A stretch of DNA of 33,388 nt from Bacteroidota bacterium (GCA_018267585.1 JAFDYE010000578.1:1-33388); one strand, 5' to 3'. Counted from the stretch's first letter, positions 8,453 to 19,035 are shown. A program made the numbers and translations. The notes: generated by a model from the letters alone, not told the origin.

Positions 8453-10036
8453 TTGAAACTAACGCGAAGAGAATTCCTCCGGAGCTCCGGAGTATTGGCT
8501 GGTGCTGGCTACCCTGCCATGATGGCTATGGGGTTGATTCCCGCTGCCCCGGTGCACGAGTTCAGACCCGAAGGTTCTGGTGAAGGAAAGCATATCCTGA
8601 TACTGGGCGCGGGTCTTGCTGGCATGGCTGCGGGTTACGAACTCACGAAATTAGGCTACAACTGTACCATCCTCGAAGCCCGGGACAGGGTCGGGGGCCG
8701 GTGCTGGAGCGTCCGGAAGGGGGCTGTCAATGAAGAGACCGGGCAGGGGCAGCACAAGGCAGCCTTCGACGAAGGGCTGTATTTCAATGCCGGACCCTCG
8801 CGGATACCGCACCATCACGGTCTGACACTGCACTATTGTAAAGAGCTCGGGGTGCCTATTCAGGTGTATAACAATGTGAACGAGAATGCTTATTACTTCA
8901 GCGAGGGGAAGGGGCCGCTGTCCAACCGGCGGATACGGGTGCGGGAAGTGCATAACGATATGAGGGGCTGGATGGCCGAGCTGCTGGCCAAGGGGCTTGA
9001 CGGGGGTAAGGTCGAAATGGCCATGAGCAGGGAGGATACGCTGAAAGTGATCGAATACCTGCGTGCTGAGGGGGGGCTGGATATCGACAAGCTCTACAAG
9101 GCTTCGGCGCGGAGGGGATATATCGAATCCCCCGGCCCCGGCGACAGGGAAGGACGGCTGGGTGACCCGCTGGCCCTGGCGGCGATGCTGCAGTCGGGGT
9201 TGCTGGACCCGGATTTTTACAACGTAGCGGAATATACCTACGAGCTGCAAGGCACTTTGTTCCAGGCGGTTGGGGGGATGGACAGGATAGCGGCGGCGTT
9301 TCAGCAGCGACTGGGGCGTCTGATCCATTTAAATGCCGAGGTCAGCTCGATCCGGAATTCAGACGATGGTGTCAAGGTGGTTTATAGGGACGGTGCGGGG
9401 GATAAGAGTTTGCTGGCGGACCTCTGTATCTGTACGATCCCTCTTCCGGTGCTGAGCAATATCGACCATAACTTTTCTTCGGATGTCAGCCGGGCCATAG
9501 ATTCTGTGGTATATATGAATACCGGAAAGATCGGGCTGCAGTTCAAACGCAGGTTCTGGGAAGAGGACGACGGCATCTACGGAGGCATCACGCATACGAA
9601 CAATCAGCTGACCCAGCTATTTTATCCGTCCAACGATTACTTGAGCGGTAAGGGAATTTTAATAGGATATTATAACTTTAATGACAAAGCCGTAGCGACG
9701 GGGAACTTATCCTACCGGCAAAGGGAGGAGCTTGCGCTGGACAAGGGCAGTCAGATCCATCCGCAGTACAGACAGGAATTCGAGACCTCGTTTGCGGTCA
9801 GCTGGCACAAGACAAAATATTCTCTCGGCGGCTGGGCGCTGTATTCACCGGAGGAGCGACAGTCCTTATACAAGCCGATGCTTCAGCCGGACAGGCAGGT
9901 CTACTTTGCCGGCGAGCATATGACCTACCTGAATGCGTGGATGGCCGGGGCGCTGGAATCGGCGAGAAGCGTGGTTGCCGCGCTGCACAGCAGGGTGACG
10001 GGTCAGCGGTTCTCTTATCCGGCGCTGGGCAGCTGA
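8453..10036 (+). CDS. Tat-exported FAD-dependent amine / L-amino-acid oxidase
   Basis: The 527-residue protein starts at a TTG codon that follows directly after an in-frame TAA, so no longer form exists. The start is supported by a textbook twin-arginine signal (TRREFLRSSG) at residues 4-13. Next come the FAD-binding Rossmann motif ILGAGLAGMAAGYEL (about 50-64) with the downstream EARDRVGGRCW, the central flavin amine-oxidase region, and the C-terminal FAD-contact segment YFAGEHMTYLNAWMAGALES. This architecture matches flavin monoamine oxidases and bacterial L-amino-acid oxidases, which convert amines or amino acids to imines, then aldehydes or keto acids, with release of H2O2. Export in folded form by Tat suits a bound flavin. 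It follows SusD after a 120-base AT-rich gap and precedes a second Tat enzyme. Confidence 0.9.
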   Translation: MKLTRREFLRSSGVLAGAGYPAMMAMGLIPAAPVHEFRPEGSGEGKHILILGAGLAGMAAGYELTKLGYNCTILEARDRVGGRCWSVRKGAVNEETGQGQHKAAFDEGLYFNAGPSRIPHHHGLTLHYCKELGVPIQVYNNVNENAYYFSEGKGPLSNRRIRVREVHNDMRGWMAELLAKGLDGGKVEMAMSREDTLKVIEYLRAEGGLDIDKLYKASARRGYIESPGPGDREGRLGDPLALAAMLQSGLLDPDFYNVAEYTYELQGTLFQAVGGMDRIAAAFQQRLGRLIHLNAEVSSIRNSDDGVKVVYRDGAGDKSLLADLCICTIPLPVLSNIDHNFSSDVSRAIDSVVYMNTGKIGLQFKRRFWEEDDGIYGGITHTNNQLTQLFYPSNDYLSGKGILIGYYNFNDKAVATGNLSYRQREELALDKGSQIHPQYRQEFETSFAVSWHKTKYSLGGWALYSPEERQSLYKPMLQPDRQVYFAGEHMTYLNAWMAGALESARSVVAALHSRVTGQRFSYPALGS

Positions 10037-10081
10037 GAACACATGAGAAAACTGTTTTTTAAACCACCAAAATATACTCTT

Positions 10082-11287
10082 ATGGGCAACTCCATCAGTC
10101 GTCGTACGCTACTAAAAAGGGGCGCGTTACTTGCCGGCGGATTCTCCATTGCCGGCGGTCTGCTTGAAAAAGCGCAGGGCAGCCCGATCATCGCGAGCCC
10201 GGCTCACACCGGTGCGGCAGGCTCAAGCCTGGCTCACTCTTTTCCCGAGGTCTGGTCGGAAAGGAATATTCCGATGGACCCTTTGGTGCCGATGAAGGCG
10301 AGGCTGTCTGCCAATGAGAATCCATTCGGTCCTTCCGACAAGGCGAAGAAAGCCATTATGGACGCACTGCCGACCAGTTATCAGTATCCGTTCATGTCAC
10401 TCGGCGACCTGGTCCAGAAGATATCCGACTTTGAGAAGGTTAAGAAAGAGAATATCCTGCTGGCGTCGGGTTCTTCGCCTCTTTTGATGGCTGCCGGTAT
10501 ATACTATGGCAAGTCAGGCAGCAATATCATCACGGGTGATCCATCCTATCCCGACCTCCCTTCGAGGGCTGAAAAAGTGGGTGCGAAATGGGTGAAGGTG
10601 CCGCTGACCGCAGACTATAAGCTCGACCTGGACGCGATGGAAAAGGCGATCGACGCCAATACCGGCCTGGTCTATATCTGTAATCCCAATAATCCTACGG
10701 CTACGGTACTCGACAAAGACAGGCTGAAGTCCTTTTGTGAGCGGGTGTCCAAAAGGGTGACCATCTTTATCGACGAGGCGTATATCGACTATCTCGATGA
10801 CCCCCAGGGCACGACGATGATACCGCTGGTCAATGCGGGCGCCAATATCATCGTGGCGAGGACATTCTCAAAGCTATATGGCTTCGCGGGTCTGCGTATA
10901 GGCTATGTGGTGACACAACCTGAGACGATCCAGAAGCTGACCATGTATACGGAGGCCACCTGGTCGATCTCCGCGACCACCTTGCACGCTGCGATCGCGA
11001 GCTACCAGGACAGGGAGTTCCTGGATGCAGCGCTGAAGAAGACGATCGCATCGAAGAACTATCTCTACGAAGTTCTGAAAAAGGAAGGGTACAGCTATGT
11101 CCCTTCGTGCGCCAATTTTGTCATTTTCCCGATCAAGATGGAAGGCCGGCGGTTTGTGGAAGAGATGATGAAACGGGGTGTAAGCATCCGAAACTGGCAG
11201 TTCAACAACCAGGACTGGTGCAGGGTCAGTATCGGACGGATGGATGAGATGGAGGCTTTCGCGGCTGCATTCAGGGAAATATCCTAA
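10082..11287 (+). CDS. Tat-exported PLP-dependent class I/II aminotransferase (HisC-like)
   Basis: The 401-residue form starts at ATG 10082 and carries a twin-arginine signal (SRRTLLKRG near residues 6-14, then a hydrophobic core). An upstream ATG at 10043, 6 bases after the previous stop, would add 13 residues and is a real alternative. The fold-type I core shows LSANENPFGPS (about 76-85), the NPNNPT motif (about 201-206), the PLP-contacting Asp in IDEAYIDY (about 231), the Schiff-base lysine in TFSKLYGFAGLRIG (Lys264) and the phosphate-binding Arg272. It is closest in layout to histidinol-phosphate aminotransferases, but no his genes are nearby and export argues against a role in histidine synthesis. 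It probably transaminates an amino acid in the periplasm, in step with the oxidase. Confidence 0.9.
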   Translation: MGNSISRRTLLKRGALLAGGFSIAGGLLEKAQGSPIIASPAHTGAAGSSLAHSFPEVWSERNIPMDPLVPMKARLSANENPFGPSDKAKKAIMDALPTSYQYPFMSLGDLVQKISDFEKVKKENILLASGSSPLLMAAGIYYGKSGSNIITGDPSYPDLPSRAEKVGAKWVKVPLTADYKLDLDAMEKAIDANTGLVYICNPNNPTATVLDKDRLKSFCERVSKRVTIFIDEAYIDYLDDPQGTTMIPLVNAGANIIVARTFSKLYGFAGLRIGYVVTQPETIQKLTMYTEATWSISATTLHAAIASYQDREFLDAALKKTIASKNYLYEVLKKEGYSYVPSCANFVIFPIKMEGRRFVEEMMKRGVSIRNWQFNNQDWCRVSIGRMDEMEAFAAAFREIS

Positions 11288-11317
11288 ATTCATCGATAAA
11301 TTAACTGCTATCTACAC

Positions 11318-12319
11318 ATGAGGAGATCTTTATTTTCTTTGTGGCTGCTGGTGGCCGGTCTGCTGTCAGCACGTGCACAGGATACCACCAGCCGGGCCCT
11401 GACCATGGCCGAATATGACAAGGCCAGAACGTTTTCCATAACCGATCTTGACAAGGACACTTACGTCAAATTTGAAAACACCTATATCCTGGATAAGGGT
11501 GGGTTTGGCAAGCCCTATTTCATTACCGGTGACGATGGGATGAAGAAGAGGGTCGACCTTTACAAACTGATCCTGAAGGAGGGGCGCGTCGACCTGGGGA
11601 CCGTCATCTACTATACAACGGAAACGGGTAAGCGATACACTGCCGTGATGCCGGGCTATAAGTCGGACGGCAAGGTATGGGAGAAGTATTTCGAGGATAT
11701 TCATGCGATCGACAGGGAGGAGAAGTTCTACGTGCTCAAGCTATCCTATGTATTGTCAAAGGAGCTGGGTTATCAATTCTATCGTTCTGCTGCGGCGGGT
11801 ACGGGGGCGGCCGTCAGCCGGGAAGCCGGAACATATGGCAACGATATTTGCTTTCCCGGGGATATGCTGGTGACGATGGCCGACGGAGGATCGAAGCCGG
11901 TCAGCGCGGTGAAGGCCGGCGACATGGTGGTCGCCGTGGATCCTTCCACGCATCGGACAATGACGGTGAAGGTGCAGGAGCTGACTGTACATGCCGCAAA
12001 GAACTACGCGATAACGAACCTGTTGCTGCTGTCGGCGACCGGCGGGGACAGGGATATACGGCTTGTTTCGAAGGTATTGCAGGCGACGCCAAACCATCCG
12101 ATGGTCACCGCGGCGGGAGAACGTAAGGTGGGAGAGCTGAGGGAAGGGGACAAGTTGATCTGCCGGGACGAGGGGACCGGGGTTTACCGGGAGTTCACGG
12201 TGTGGGAGAAGACCGAGGCTGCCGGAGGGGTGCAGCCGGTATATAATATTGTTGCCGGTGGGGGGAGCACGTTCATCATGAACGGGGTAATGGTGTTGCA
12301 AAAGCCGATGAAGAATTAG
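11318..12319 (+). CDS. Secreted protein with C-terminal Hint (intein/hedgehog-like) domain
   Basis: The 333-residue protein has a signal peptide (about 1-20, ending SARAQ), an unrecognised N-terminal region of about 155 residues, and a Hint-type domain from Cys178 to the end. Hint marks visible are the start CFPGDMLVTMADG (block A, with the nucleophile candidate Cys178), repeated 'K.GD.VVAVD' and 'LREGDKLIC' strands, and block B-like TPNHP with His260. The last strand, STFIMNGVMV, is followed by only a few residues, so there is no C-extein and no terminal His-Asn pair. Such domains can cleave or transfer their own N-terminal part rather than splice. It follows the aminotransferase by 30 bases and probably shares its transcript. 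The target of any self-processing is unknown. Confidence 0.8.
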   Translation: MRRSLFSLWLLVAGLLSARAQDTTSRALTMAEYDKARTFSITDLDKDTYVKFENTYILDKGGFGKPYFITGDDGMKKRVDLYKLILKEGRVDLGTVIYYTTETGKRYTAVMPGYKSDGKVWEKYFEDIHAIDREEKFYVLKLSYVLSKELGYQFYRSAAAGTGAAVSREAGTYGNDICFPGDMLVTMADGGSKPVSAVKAGDMVVAVDPSTHRTMTVKVQELTVHAAKNYAITNLLLLSATGGDRDIRLVSKVLQATPNHPMVTAAGERKVGELREGDKLICRDEGTGVYREFTVWEKTEAAGGVQPVYNIVAGGGSTFIMNGVMVLQKPMKN

Positions 12320-12403
12320 GTATATTTAACTTATGGGATGGAAACCGGGAAGTGGTAACACTTGGATGGCCGAATGTCCCAGGAATGGGATAGCTTTGCG
12401 GCC

Positions 12404-13438
12404 ATGCAAAAACCAGTATTGGTTATAAAATTAGGTACAGCGGTACTCACGAACGATAAAGGCGAGATCGCCCAGGCGACCATTAAGAAGGTGGCGGCGG
12501 GGGTCGCCGAACTCATCCGGGACTATAATGTGATCCTTGTGTCCAGCGGGGCCGTGGGCAGCGGGAAGTCCTATTTTTCGCAGTATAAGGGGACGCTGGC
12601 TGAGCGGAAGGCGGCGGCAGCCGTGGGGAATCCGATACTTATCCGGCACTATCAGCGGCATTTTTCTGTCTATGCCATTCCGGTCGCGCAGGCGCTGTGC
12701 GAAAGGCAGCATTTCTCCAGCAGGCCCAGGTGGCTGCAGCTGAGGGAGACCTTTTCCGAGTTCTGGAAGAACGGCATTCTGCCGATAATGAACGAGAATG
12801 ACCTGGTCAGCAATGTAGAGCTTAAGTTCTCGGACAACGACGAGCTGGCTACGCTGACTGCCATCGGGTTTGACGCCGACGCGCTGTTATTGTGCACGTC
12901 GGTGGGCGGTTTTCTCGACGCAGACAAGCAGATCATACCGCGGGTCGAGAAGGTCGACGGCCGGATACTTGGTTTGGTGCAGAAGGGTAAGAGCAGCCTG
13001 GGTCTGGGCGGCATGCTGTCCAAGCTGACGTTCACCCGACTGGCTTGTTCGCTGGGGATCCGGGTCGTCATCTGCGGGCTGGGGGGGAAGACGCCTTTTA
13101 TGGATGCGCTGGCGGGTGCGGCGGGGACGACCTTTGTACCAAGTGTCAGCAACCTCAAGGCCAGGCAGAAATGGCTGGCGAGCGGCAGTATCACTCTTGG
13201 CAGCATATTCGTAGACAGAGGCGCGGCCAGGGCGCTCGGGCAGCGACGGAGCCTGTTGACGGTGGGTATCAGAAAGGTAACGGGAAAATTTGCACCGGGT
13301 GAGGTTGTGCAGCTGAAAGACGAGGACTCCAATATAATCGGCGTGGCGAAGGCGAGAATGAGCGCGACAGAGACGATGGGCAGCCTGACAAGTAAGAATA
13401 CCATTGCGGCGCATGCCGACGACATAGTTTTGTTTTAA
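12404..13438 (+). CDS. proB: Glutamate 5-kinase with PUA domain
   Basis: The enzyme phosphorylates the gamma-carboxyl of L-glutamate with ATP, the first step of proline synthesis in the cytoplasm. The 344-residue product from ATG 12404 shows the amino-acid-kinase start VLVIKLGTAVLTN, the glycine-rich VILVSSGAVGSG, the substrate region NENDLVSNVELKFSDNDELA, and a C-terminal PUA domain (about 265-340, with RRSLLTVGIRKVTGKFAPGE). Start codons at 12362 (TTG) and 12374 (ATG) would add residues unlike the family. ProA follows after 4 bases, so the pair forms the usual proBA operon. The PUA domain is also present in E. coli ProB. Confidence 0.95.
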   Translation: MQKPVLVIKLGTAVLTNDKGEIAQATIKKVAAGVAELIRDYNVILVSSGAVGSGKSYFSQYKGTLAERKAAAAVGNPILIRHYQRHFSVYAIPVAQALCERQHFSSRPRWLQLRETFSEFWKNGILPIMNENDLVSNVELKFSDNDELATLTAIGFDADALLLCTSVGGFLDADKQIIPRVEKVDGRILGLVQKGKSSLGLGGMLSKLTFTRLACSLGIRVVICGLGGKTPFMDALAGAAGTTFVPSVSNLKARQKWLASGSITLGSIFVDRGAARALGQRRSLLTVGIRKVTGKFAPGEVVQLKDEDSNIIGVAKARMSATETMGSLTSKNTIAAHADDIVLF

Positions 13439-13442
13439 AGTT

Positions 13443-14687
13443 ATGAACACGATAGAACCTCTTATCATAAAGACTTATAAGGCAGCGATAGAATTGAGAA
13501 AGGCCGGTGACCGGCAGGTAAAAGCAGCGCTGCAACTGCTGGCGGCGGAGCTTGAGAAGAGTTCCGGGATATTGCTCAAGGCCAATGCCCGCGACCTGGC
13601 CCGGCAGGACCCTGGCAATCCGCGTAATGACAGGCTGATGCTGAATGAGCAGCGCATAAAGGCGATAGCGGGAAGCATCCGGAAAGTGAGCAGGCTGCCC
13701 GATCCGTCGGGCCGTCTGCTGGAGCAGCGGACCCTGGCTAACGGGCTGAAGGTGGAGAAGAGGGCGGTGCCGCTGGGCGTGGTCGGCGCTATATACGAGT
13801 CCAGGCCCAACGTAACTTTTGATATCGCTGCGCTATGTCTGAGAAGCCGGAATGGCTGTCTCCTCAAGGGCAGCCAGGAGGCCAGGGACACGAATGCTGC
13901 GGCGGTCGCGCTGATCAAGAAAGTGCTCAGGGCCAGCGGCATTCATCCCGATGCTGTGACCCTTCTGCCGTCCGATCGTGAAAGTGTTCAACAGCTGTTC
14001 ACGGCTACGCGCTGGGTGGACGTGCTGATACCGCGCGGGTCTGACTCGCTGATCCGTTATGTAAGAGCCAACAGCCAGGTCCCCGTGATCGAGACCGGGG
14101 CCGGGGTCTGTCATGTCTATGTCGAGGCGACGGCGGATCTGAAAATGGCGACGGATATCGTCGTCAATGCGAAGGTCTCCCGTCCTTCCGTCTGTAACTC
14201 GATGGATACACTTGTAGTGGACTCGGCGATCGCGCCGTCTTTCCTGCCGCGGGTGGGCGCCGCGCTGGCGAAGCACGGCGTCGAAATATTTGCCGATGCG
14301 TCCGCGGGCCGGCTGTTAAAAGGCTATCCTTTTCTGAAAAGGGCTACCGATGAAGACTATGCGCGCGAATTCCTGAGCCTGAAGTGCGCGATAAGGGTCG
14401 TTAAGAACATGGACCAGGCGCTGGAACATATCCGGCGGTATTCGACACGGCACTCCGAGGCGATCGTCTCGAAGGACAAGAGTAAATGCGAACGCTTTCT
14501 TGCCGAGGTGGATGCCGCGGCGGTATACGCCAATGCTTCCACACGTTTTACAGACGGTGAGGAGCTCGGGCTGGGGGCCGAGATCGGTATCTCCACCCAG
14601 AAACTGCATGCGCGCGGGCCTTTTGCGCTTGAGAAATTAGTGACCGAAAAATGGATCATGCGCGGTAACGGACAGATACGTAAATAG
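13443..14687 (+). CDS. proA: Gamma-glutamyl phosphate reductase
   Basis: This 414-residue enzyme is an NADPH-dependent member of the aldehyde dehydrogenase superfamily that reduces gamma-glutamyl phosphate to glutamate semialdehyde, the second step in proline synthesis. Visible family segments are [20 protein letters not shown] (about 110-130), [30 protein letters not shown], and the catalytic cysteine in [13 protein letters not shown]. The C-terminal region has HSEAIVSKD and [21 protein letters not shown], typical of ProA, so it is full length. It lies 4 bases after proB, so the two products are likely made together and pass the unstable intermediate directly. Confidence 0.96.
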   Translation: MNTIEPLIIKTYKAAIELRKAGDRQVKAALQLLAAELEKSSGILLKANARDLARQDPGNPRNDRLMLNEQRIKAIAGSIRKVSRLPDPSGRLLEQRTLANGLKVEKRAVPLGVVGAIYESRPNVTFDIAALCLRSRNGCLLKGSQEARDTNAAAVALIKKVLRASGIHPDAVTLLPSDRESVQQLFTATRWVDVLIPRGSDSLIRYVRANSQVPVIETGAGVCHVYVEATADLKMATDIVVNAKVSRPSVCNSMDTLVVDSAIAPSFLPRVGAALAKHGVEIFADASAGRLLKGYPFLKRATDEDYAREFLSLKCAIRVVKNMDQALEHIRRYSTRHSEAIVSKDKSKCERFLAEVDAAAVYANASTRFTDGEELGLGAEIGISTQKLHARGPFALEKLVTEKWIMRGNGQIRK

Positions 14688-14707
14688 GCGGCGGCGGGAT
14701 GTTTTTT

Positions 14708-14735
14708 TTTGTTTGGGGTAAAATAATTATCTTTT
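14708..14735 (+). promoter_or_regulatory. Candidate Bacteroidota promoter for the GH51 gene
   Basis: A TTTG at 14708-14711 is followed 16 bases later by TATCTTTT at 14728-14735, which fits 7 of 8 positions of the Bacteroidetes -7 element TAnnTTTG when fixed and free positions are counted. The spacing is a little shorter than usual. It sits in an AT-rich stretch 45 bases before the chosen start codon. Confidence 0.25.
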
Positions 14736-14779
14736 CGACAATTATTAATCTATTTAACCCAAATCAGACTGTTTGGTAT

Positions 14780-16297
14780 ATGAAAAAAACACCTGTCTTA
14801 CTTACATTTATTGCCTTCTTACTGGCTTCCTCGCTCAGCGCGCAGACGGTGCAGCTGGCCGTCAGTGATACTTCGGGACCGCAGATCAGCCGTAATATCT
14901 ACGGTCATTTTTCCGAGCATCTGGGTCGTTGTATCTACGATGGTTTCTGGACGGGAGACCATATCCGGATGGATATCGTGGATGCGCTGAAGAAAATAAA
15001 GATCCCGGTGCTAAGGTGGCCGGGTGGCTGTTTTGCCGACCAGTATCACTGGCGGGATGCGATAGGGCCGAGGGACCAGCGGAAGAAGACGGTCAATACG
15101 ACCTGGGGCATGGTTACGGAAGACAATAGTTTTGGCACGCACGAGTTCCTGGAGCTCTGCGGTCTGCTGGGCTGTCAGCCTTATGTTGCAGGGAATATGG
15201 GCTCGGGCACGCCGGAGGAGATGTCGAATTGGCTGGAATACCTGAATTTTAACGGAAAAAGCACGCTGGCGGATCTGCGCCGGCAGAATGGGCGCCAGGA
15301 GCCCTGGAATGTTTCTTTCTGGGGAGTTGGTAACGAGAGCTGGGGTTGCGGCGGCAATATGACGCCGGAGTATTATGCCGGGGAGTACAACCGGTATTCC
15401 GAATTCTGCAAGCAATATCCCGGGGCACCGCTGAAGCTCATTGCCAGTGGCGCGAACGGCCCTGACTACAACTGGACAGATGTGGTCATGAAAAATATCG
15501 CCCGGGGCCGTACCTGGGGACTTTCGATGCACTACTATACGGTTGCCGGCAGCTGGGAGCACAAGGGGTCTGCTACCAATTTTGGCGAGGACGATTACTT
15601 TAAAGCGATGGCGGCCTGTCTGCGAATGGAGACCATCGTAAGCAAGCATTCGGCTATCATGGACAAATATGATCCGAAGAAGCGTATCGCCCTGGTAGTC
15701 GATGAATGGGGTATCTGGACGGACGCCGAACCGGGGACGAACCCAGCCTTCCTTTATCAGCAGAACAGCATGCGTGATGCGCTGATCGCGGCGACGACGC
15801 TGAACATATTCAACAATCATGCAGACCGGGTAAAGATGGCGGCGCTGGCCCAGACGGTGAATGTGCTCCAGGCGCTGGTGCTGACGGAGAAGGACAAGAT
15901 GCTGCTGACGCCTACCTATCATGTCTTCGATCTGTATAAGGTGCACCAGGATGCGCATTCGCTGGCGGTAAATTTCAAGAGCCCGGACTATGGTCATGGC
16001 GGGGGGACGATACCCGCGGTAAATGTTTCTGCTTCGAAGGATTCGAGCGGGGCGGTGCACATTTCGCTTGTAAATCTTGACCCGGCAAAAAAAATAACAC
16101 TCAGGACGAGTATCGCGGGAATATCGTTCAGGACCCTCCGGGGGCAGATACTGACCTCTCCTAAGTTTAACGATTTCAATTCTTTTGATCAGCCGGACAA
16201 GGTAAAGCCGGCGGTATTCAACGGAGCGAAGAAAGATGGTAATTCGCTCTCGGTGGAGCTGCCTCCGATGTCTGTTGTTGTGCTGGAGTTGAAATAA
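14780..16297 (+). CDS. Secreted GH51 alpha-L-arabinofuranosidase
   Basis: From ATG 14780 the product is 505 residues with a signal peptide (MKKTP start, cleavage near LSAQ, residue 22). A longer frame from 14699 exists, but the extra residues do not look like protein and would bury the signal peptide. The catalytic (beta/alpha)8 barrel shows [15 protein letters not shown] (about 79-93), the acid/base glutamate in [12 protein letters not shown] (Glu186) and the nucleophile glutamate in VVDEWGIW (Glu309). These are the defining GH51 residues. The enzyme releases terminal arabinofuranose from arabinan or arabinoxylan side chains with retention of configuration. It is not beside any SusCD of its own; its nearest neighbours are proBA and the thiamine operon, so it may act alone. 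Confidence 0.95.
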   Translation: MKKTPVLLTFIAFLLASSLSAQTVQLAVSDTSGPQISRNIYGHFSEHLGRCIYDGFWTGDHIRMDIVDALKKIKIPVLRWPGGCFADQYHWRDAIGPRDQRKKTVNTTWGMVTEDNSFGTHEFLELCGLLGCQPYVAGNMGSGTPEEMSNWLEYLNFNGKSTLADLRRQNGRQEPWNVSFWGVGNESWGCGGNMTPEYYAGEYNRYSEFCKQYPGAPLKLIASGANGPDYNWTDVVMKNIARGRTWGLSMHYYTVAGSWEHKGSATNFGEDDYFKAMAACLRMETIVSKHSAIMDKYDPKKRIALVVDEWGIWTDAEPGTNPAFLYQQNSMRDALIAATTLNIFNNHADRVKMAALAQTVNVLQALVLTEKDKMLLTPTYHVFDLYKVHQDAHSLAVNFKSPDYGHGGGTIPAVNVSASKDSSGAVHISLVNLDPAKKITLRTSIAGISFRTLRGQILTSPKFNDFNSFDQPDKVKPAVFNGAKKDGNSLSVELPPMSVVVLELK

Positions 16298-16320
16298 TCA
16301 AAATTTTCTCCCTACCTTCG
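16289..16320 (+). promoter_or_regulatory. Candidate promoter of the thiamine operon
   Basis: A TTG at 16289-16291 and TACCTTCG at 16313-16320 lie 21 bases apart. The second fits 7 of 8 positions of the Bacteroidetes TAnnTTTG element. Transcription would begin about seven bases further on, just where the TPP riboswitch starts, which supports the call. The -33 part overlaps the last codons of the GH51 gene. Confidence 0.4.
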
Positions 16321-16321
16321 T

Positions 16322-16411
16322 CCTGTACTTTAGGGGTGCTCGTTAATACGGGCTGAGATAATACCCTCAGAACCTGATCCGGATAATACCGGCGAAGGGA
16401 AAAGACGGACT
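16322..16411 (+). promoter_or_regulatory. TPP riboswitch (THI element)
   Basis: The stretch contains the conserved thi-box pieces in the right order: TAGGGGTGCT (16331-16340), GGCTGAGATAATACCCT (16351-16367), GAACCTGATCCGGATAATACC (16370-16390, two adjoining boxes) and GCGAAGGGA (16392-16400). CTTT before the first box pairs with AAAG after the last to close helix P1, and the outer bases extend the helix with small bulges. It lies 46 bases before thiS at the head of seven thiamine genes. Binding of thiamine pyrophosphate should reduce expression of the operon. I saw no clear terminator hairpin between it and thiS, so control may be at translation start. Confidence 0.96.
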
Positions 16412-16457
16412 CTCTCATACGCGTCATCGCGGCACCTCGTGTATCTATCTCGTTTTT

Positions 16458-16667
16458 ATGATTATAGAGGTGTTTGTCAATCAGCAAAAGTTTCAATTTC
16501 CGGAGAGCGGCAGGCTGGCCGATGTTCTTCCGTTGCTGGATATCCGGCAGCCGGATGGGATAGCTATTGCCGTGAACGAAGTGGTCATCCCGCGTGGTGA
16601 ATGGGAGGGGTGTGTTCTGAGGGCGGGGGACCGGGTTTTTGTGATCAGGGCGACACAGGGCGGATAA
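16458..16667 (+). CDS. thiS: Sulfur carrier protein ThiS
   Basis: The 69-residue product has the beta-grasp (ubiquitin-like) pattern: a first strand IEVFVNQQKFQF, the helix region LADVLPLL, AIAVNEVVIPRGEW, LRAGDRVFVI, and the required C-terminal Gly-Gly (RATQGG). The carboxyl end is normally adenylated by ThiF and turned into a thiocarboxylate that gives sulfur to ThiG during thiazole formation. It is the first gene after the TPP riboswitch. No thiF is found in this window. Confidence 0.95.
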   Translation: MIIEVFVNQQKFQFPESGRLADVLPLLDIRQPDGIAIAVNEVVIPRGEWEGCVLRAGDRVFVIRATQGG

Positions 16668-16706
16668 GGGTTGAGGAGCTCAGGATCGATGACAGAGGAT
16701 GGATAA

Positions 16707-18398
<1,692 letters not shown>

Positions 18399-18420
18399 GC
18401 GGAGGTTAACTGTTTTGTAA

Positions 18421-19035
18421 ATGGACCGTGACTTTTTGTTGGCGATATTGACGTTGCCCGATCCTTTTGACGGGGAGGTGGAGCTGCTGGAAGCTCTGCT
18501 GGAGACAGGTTTGTCCCGGCTTCATATCCGGAGGCCCGGGGGTTCGGCGGAGGACCTGTTGTCGCGGCTGGCGCCGAAGTGGGCTTCGCGGCTGGTGCTG
18601 CATGGGAGTGTGGAGATGGCCGTTCGGTATGGTATACCGCAAGTCCATGGCAAGGTGCCGTTCAGAGATGGGAGTGGGTTTAGCGGTGGGGGGCCGGGGG
18701 TGTTTGCCGCTGGGGGCGCGGTGGCGGTGTCGACGTCCGTCCATAGCTGGGAGGAATTTGCTCTGCTCCCTGATGGCCTGTCCTATGCCTTTATCAGTCC
18801 GCTATTCGACAGTATTTCGAAGCCGGGGTATAGGTCGAATCCGGTGCTGCTGCGTCAGCCGCGGGGACCGTTGACCTGTATGCCAGTAGCATTGGGCGGC
18901 GTTGGCGGCGATAATATTTCCGAACTGATACGGTGGGGCTGGAAGGGCGCCGCGGTGCTGGGCTGGATATGGGATCGGCCGCTGGAGGCGGTCAGGCGTT
19001 ACGAACAACTAAAAAAGATATTGAATGAGTACTGA
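18421..19035 (+). CDS. tenI: TenI-like thiazole tautomerase (ThiE paralogue)
   Basis: The 204-residue protein has the TIM-barrel layout of ThiE/TenI but lacks the ThiE pyrophosphate-binding signature. In place of QLRxK it has LHIRRPG (about 34-40), and the usual NDR.. VHLGQ region is reduced to VLHGS..GIPQVHGKVPF. It keeps the STSVHSW motif at about 104-110, where His108 matches the catalytic histidine of B. subtilis TenI, and YAFISPLFDSISKPGY, typical of Bacteroidetes TenI-type proteins. TenI speeds aromatisation of the thiazole tautomer made by ThiG. A Gly-rich insert (about residues 84-100) precedes the SVHS strand. Its last 11 bases overlap the start of thiD. Confidence 0.78.
   Translation: MDRDFLLAILTLPDPFDGEVELLEALLETGLSRLHIRRPGGSAEDLLSRLAPKWASRLVLHGSVEMAVRYGIPQVHGKVPFRDGSGFSGGGPGVFAAGGAVAVSTSVHSWEEFALLPDGLSYAFISPLFDSISKPGYRSNPVLLRQPRGPLTCMPVALGGVGGDNISELIRWGWKGAAVLGWIWDRPLEAVRRYEQLKKILNEY

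Noticed and set aside
11756-12301. 181-codon antisense frame opposite the Hint protein
   Set aside because: It is an Arg/His-rich shadow of a gene with clear Hint motifs.
14699-14779. 27-residue upstream extension of the GH51 gene
   Set aside because: It reads through a poly-T tract, is unlike any family N-terminus and precedes an evident signal peptide at ATG 14780.
15011-16060. 349-codon open frame antisense to the GH51 gene
   Set aside because: The GH51 enzyme on the other strand has both catalytic glutamates; the antisense product is Arg/His-rich with no recognisable domain.
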